From: Szabonella alba
GTDB lineage: Bacteria > Pseudomonadota > Alphaproteobacteria > Rhodobacterales > Rhodobacteraceae
Direction: 5' to 3'
DNA length: 64,000 bases
NCBI RefSeq assembly: GCF_016765775.1
Contig: NZ_JAESVN010000005.1
Coordinates: 248,001-312,000 of the forward strand
The notes under the pieces were generated by a model that had not been told where the DNA came from, ran no database searches, and saw only the letters and a program-made list of their open reading frames with translations. Position 1 is the first letter of the stretch; every line of letters starts with the position of its first letter. This document shows positions 63,671 to 64,000 of the stretch, piece by piece. The position numbers and the translations under genes were made by a program.

Positions 63671-64000
63671 ACGACCGGCAGGGGTTGATCGTGGCCGAGG
63701 CGCGGCGCTGGATCGGGACGCCCTATCAGCATCAGGCCAGTGCCTTGGGTCATGGGGCCGATTGTCTGGGTCTTGTCCGGGGTGTCTGGCGCGGCCTGCT
63801 GGGGCCCGAGCCTGTGCGCGTTCCGCCCTACAGCGCCGACTGGGCCGAGGCGTCGGGCCGTGAGGTGCTGCAGGTGGCGGCGCGGCACTGGCTGGATCCG
63901 GCACCGGGCGCTGAGGTCACGGCGGGCGATGTCCTGCTGTTCCGGATGCGGCAGGGACGGATCGCGAAACATCTGGGCATTGCCAGTGGGCCGGACCGTT
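63667..64000 (+). CDS. GTA g14: NlpC/P60 peptidase, cut by window end
   Basis: The first 111 codons of an NlpC/P60 cell-wall peptidase that lets the GTA particle pass peptidoglycan. ARRWIGTPYQHQASALGHGA is followed by the catalytic Cys in DCLGLVRGVWRG, and the catalytic His region begins at RIAKHLGIASG. The gene starts on the g13 stop (ATGA) and runs off the window; g15 would be expected next. Confidence 0.88.
   Translation, partial: MNDRQGLIVAEARRWIGTPYQHQASALGHGADCLGLVRGVWRGLLGPEPVRVPPYSADWAEASGREVLQVAARHWLDPAPGAEVTAGDVLLFRMRQGRIAKHLGIASGPDR

Overview
This window is GC-rich chromosomal DNA from an alphaproteobacterium, almost certainly of the Rhodobacteraceae/Paracoccaceae group; the genus is not resolved. 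The evidence is the choXWV/betIBA layout, a SAM-II riboswitch ahead of metZ, the ftsW-murG-murC-DUF2484 order, glyQ-DUF6446-glyS with a PPDK-like neighbour, and a Rhodobacter-type gene transfer agent (GTA) cluster. No rRNA, tRNA, CRISPR array, insertion sequence or integrase gene was recognised.

Layout. 0.1-2.9 kb: topA. 3.0-9.8 kb: choline uptake (choXWV, minus strand) divergent from choline-to-glycine-betaine oxidation (betI-betB-betA, plus strand), with one BetI-type operator between them. 9.9-13.3 kb: a secreted thermonuclease-like protein preceded by a CtrA-like box, a ScfR/PccR-type XRE regulator preceded by an array of TTTGCAA boxes, and a Bcr/CflA-type MFS exporter. 13.6-17.6 kb: cell-wall genes ftsW, murG, murC and a DUF2484 gene. 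Where murB and the rest of that cluster would be expected there is instead an unrecognised 518-aa protein gene with a compositionally foreign 5' half (17.7-19.25 kb).

19.3-30.2 kb holds ordinary metabolism: pyruvate carboxylase, UvrD/PcrA helicase, a YidB-family protein, metZ under a SAM-II riboswitch, folE2 and trkH. 30.2-39.1 kb holds a SPOR/peptidoglycan-binding protein with a dead trypsin-like domain, the two-subunit glycyl-tRNA synthetase (glyS carries a low-GC insertion of about 100 codons and a palindromic repeat inside the gene), and a PPDK-like protein with a degenerate ATP-grasp half. 39.2-47.3 kb: a SleB-like hydrolase, folB-folP-glmM, a GyrI-like protein, ilvC divergent from two Lrp/AsnC genes, and a class V aminotransferase. 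47.3-53.7 kb: a cytochrome b561-YceI fusion, then fabD, fabG, acpP, fabF and mltG.

From 54.0 kb to the window end runs a continuous GTA structural cluster: g1 (TerS), g2 (TerL), g3 portal, g3.5, g4 protease, g5 capsid, g6-g8 connectors, g9 tail tube, g10/g10.1 chaperones, g11 tape measure, g12, g13 hub and g14 peptidase (cut by the window edge). Every frame is open, so the particle is probably functional. An AT-richer leader with a candidate promoter and an intrinsic-terminator-like hairpin precedes g1.

Dispersed through the intergenic spaces is a Rhodobacteraceae-style repeat (an ATATT/ATATCC core next to G/C runs, with TTTCTGTC or its complement), seen at five loci and once as a head-to-head pair.
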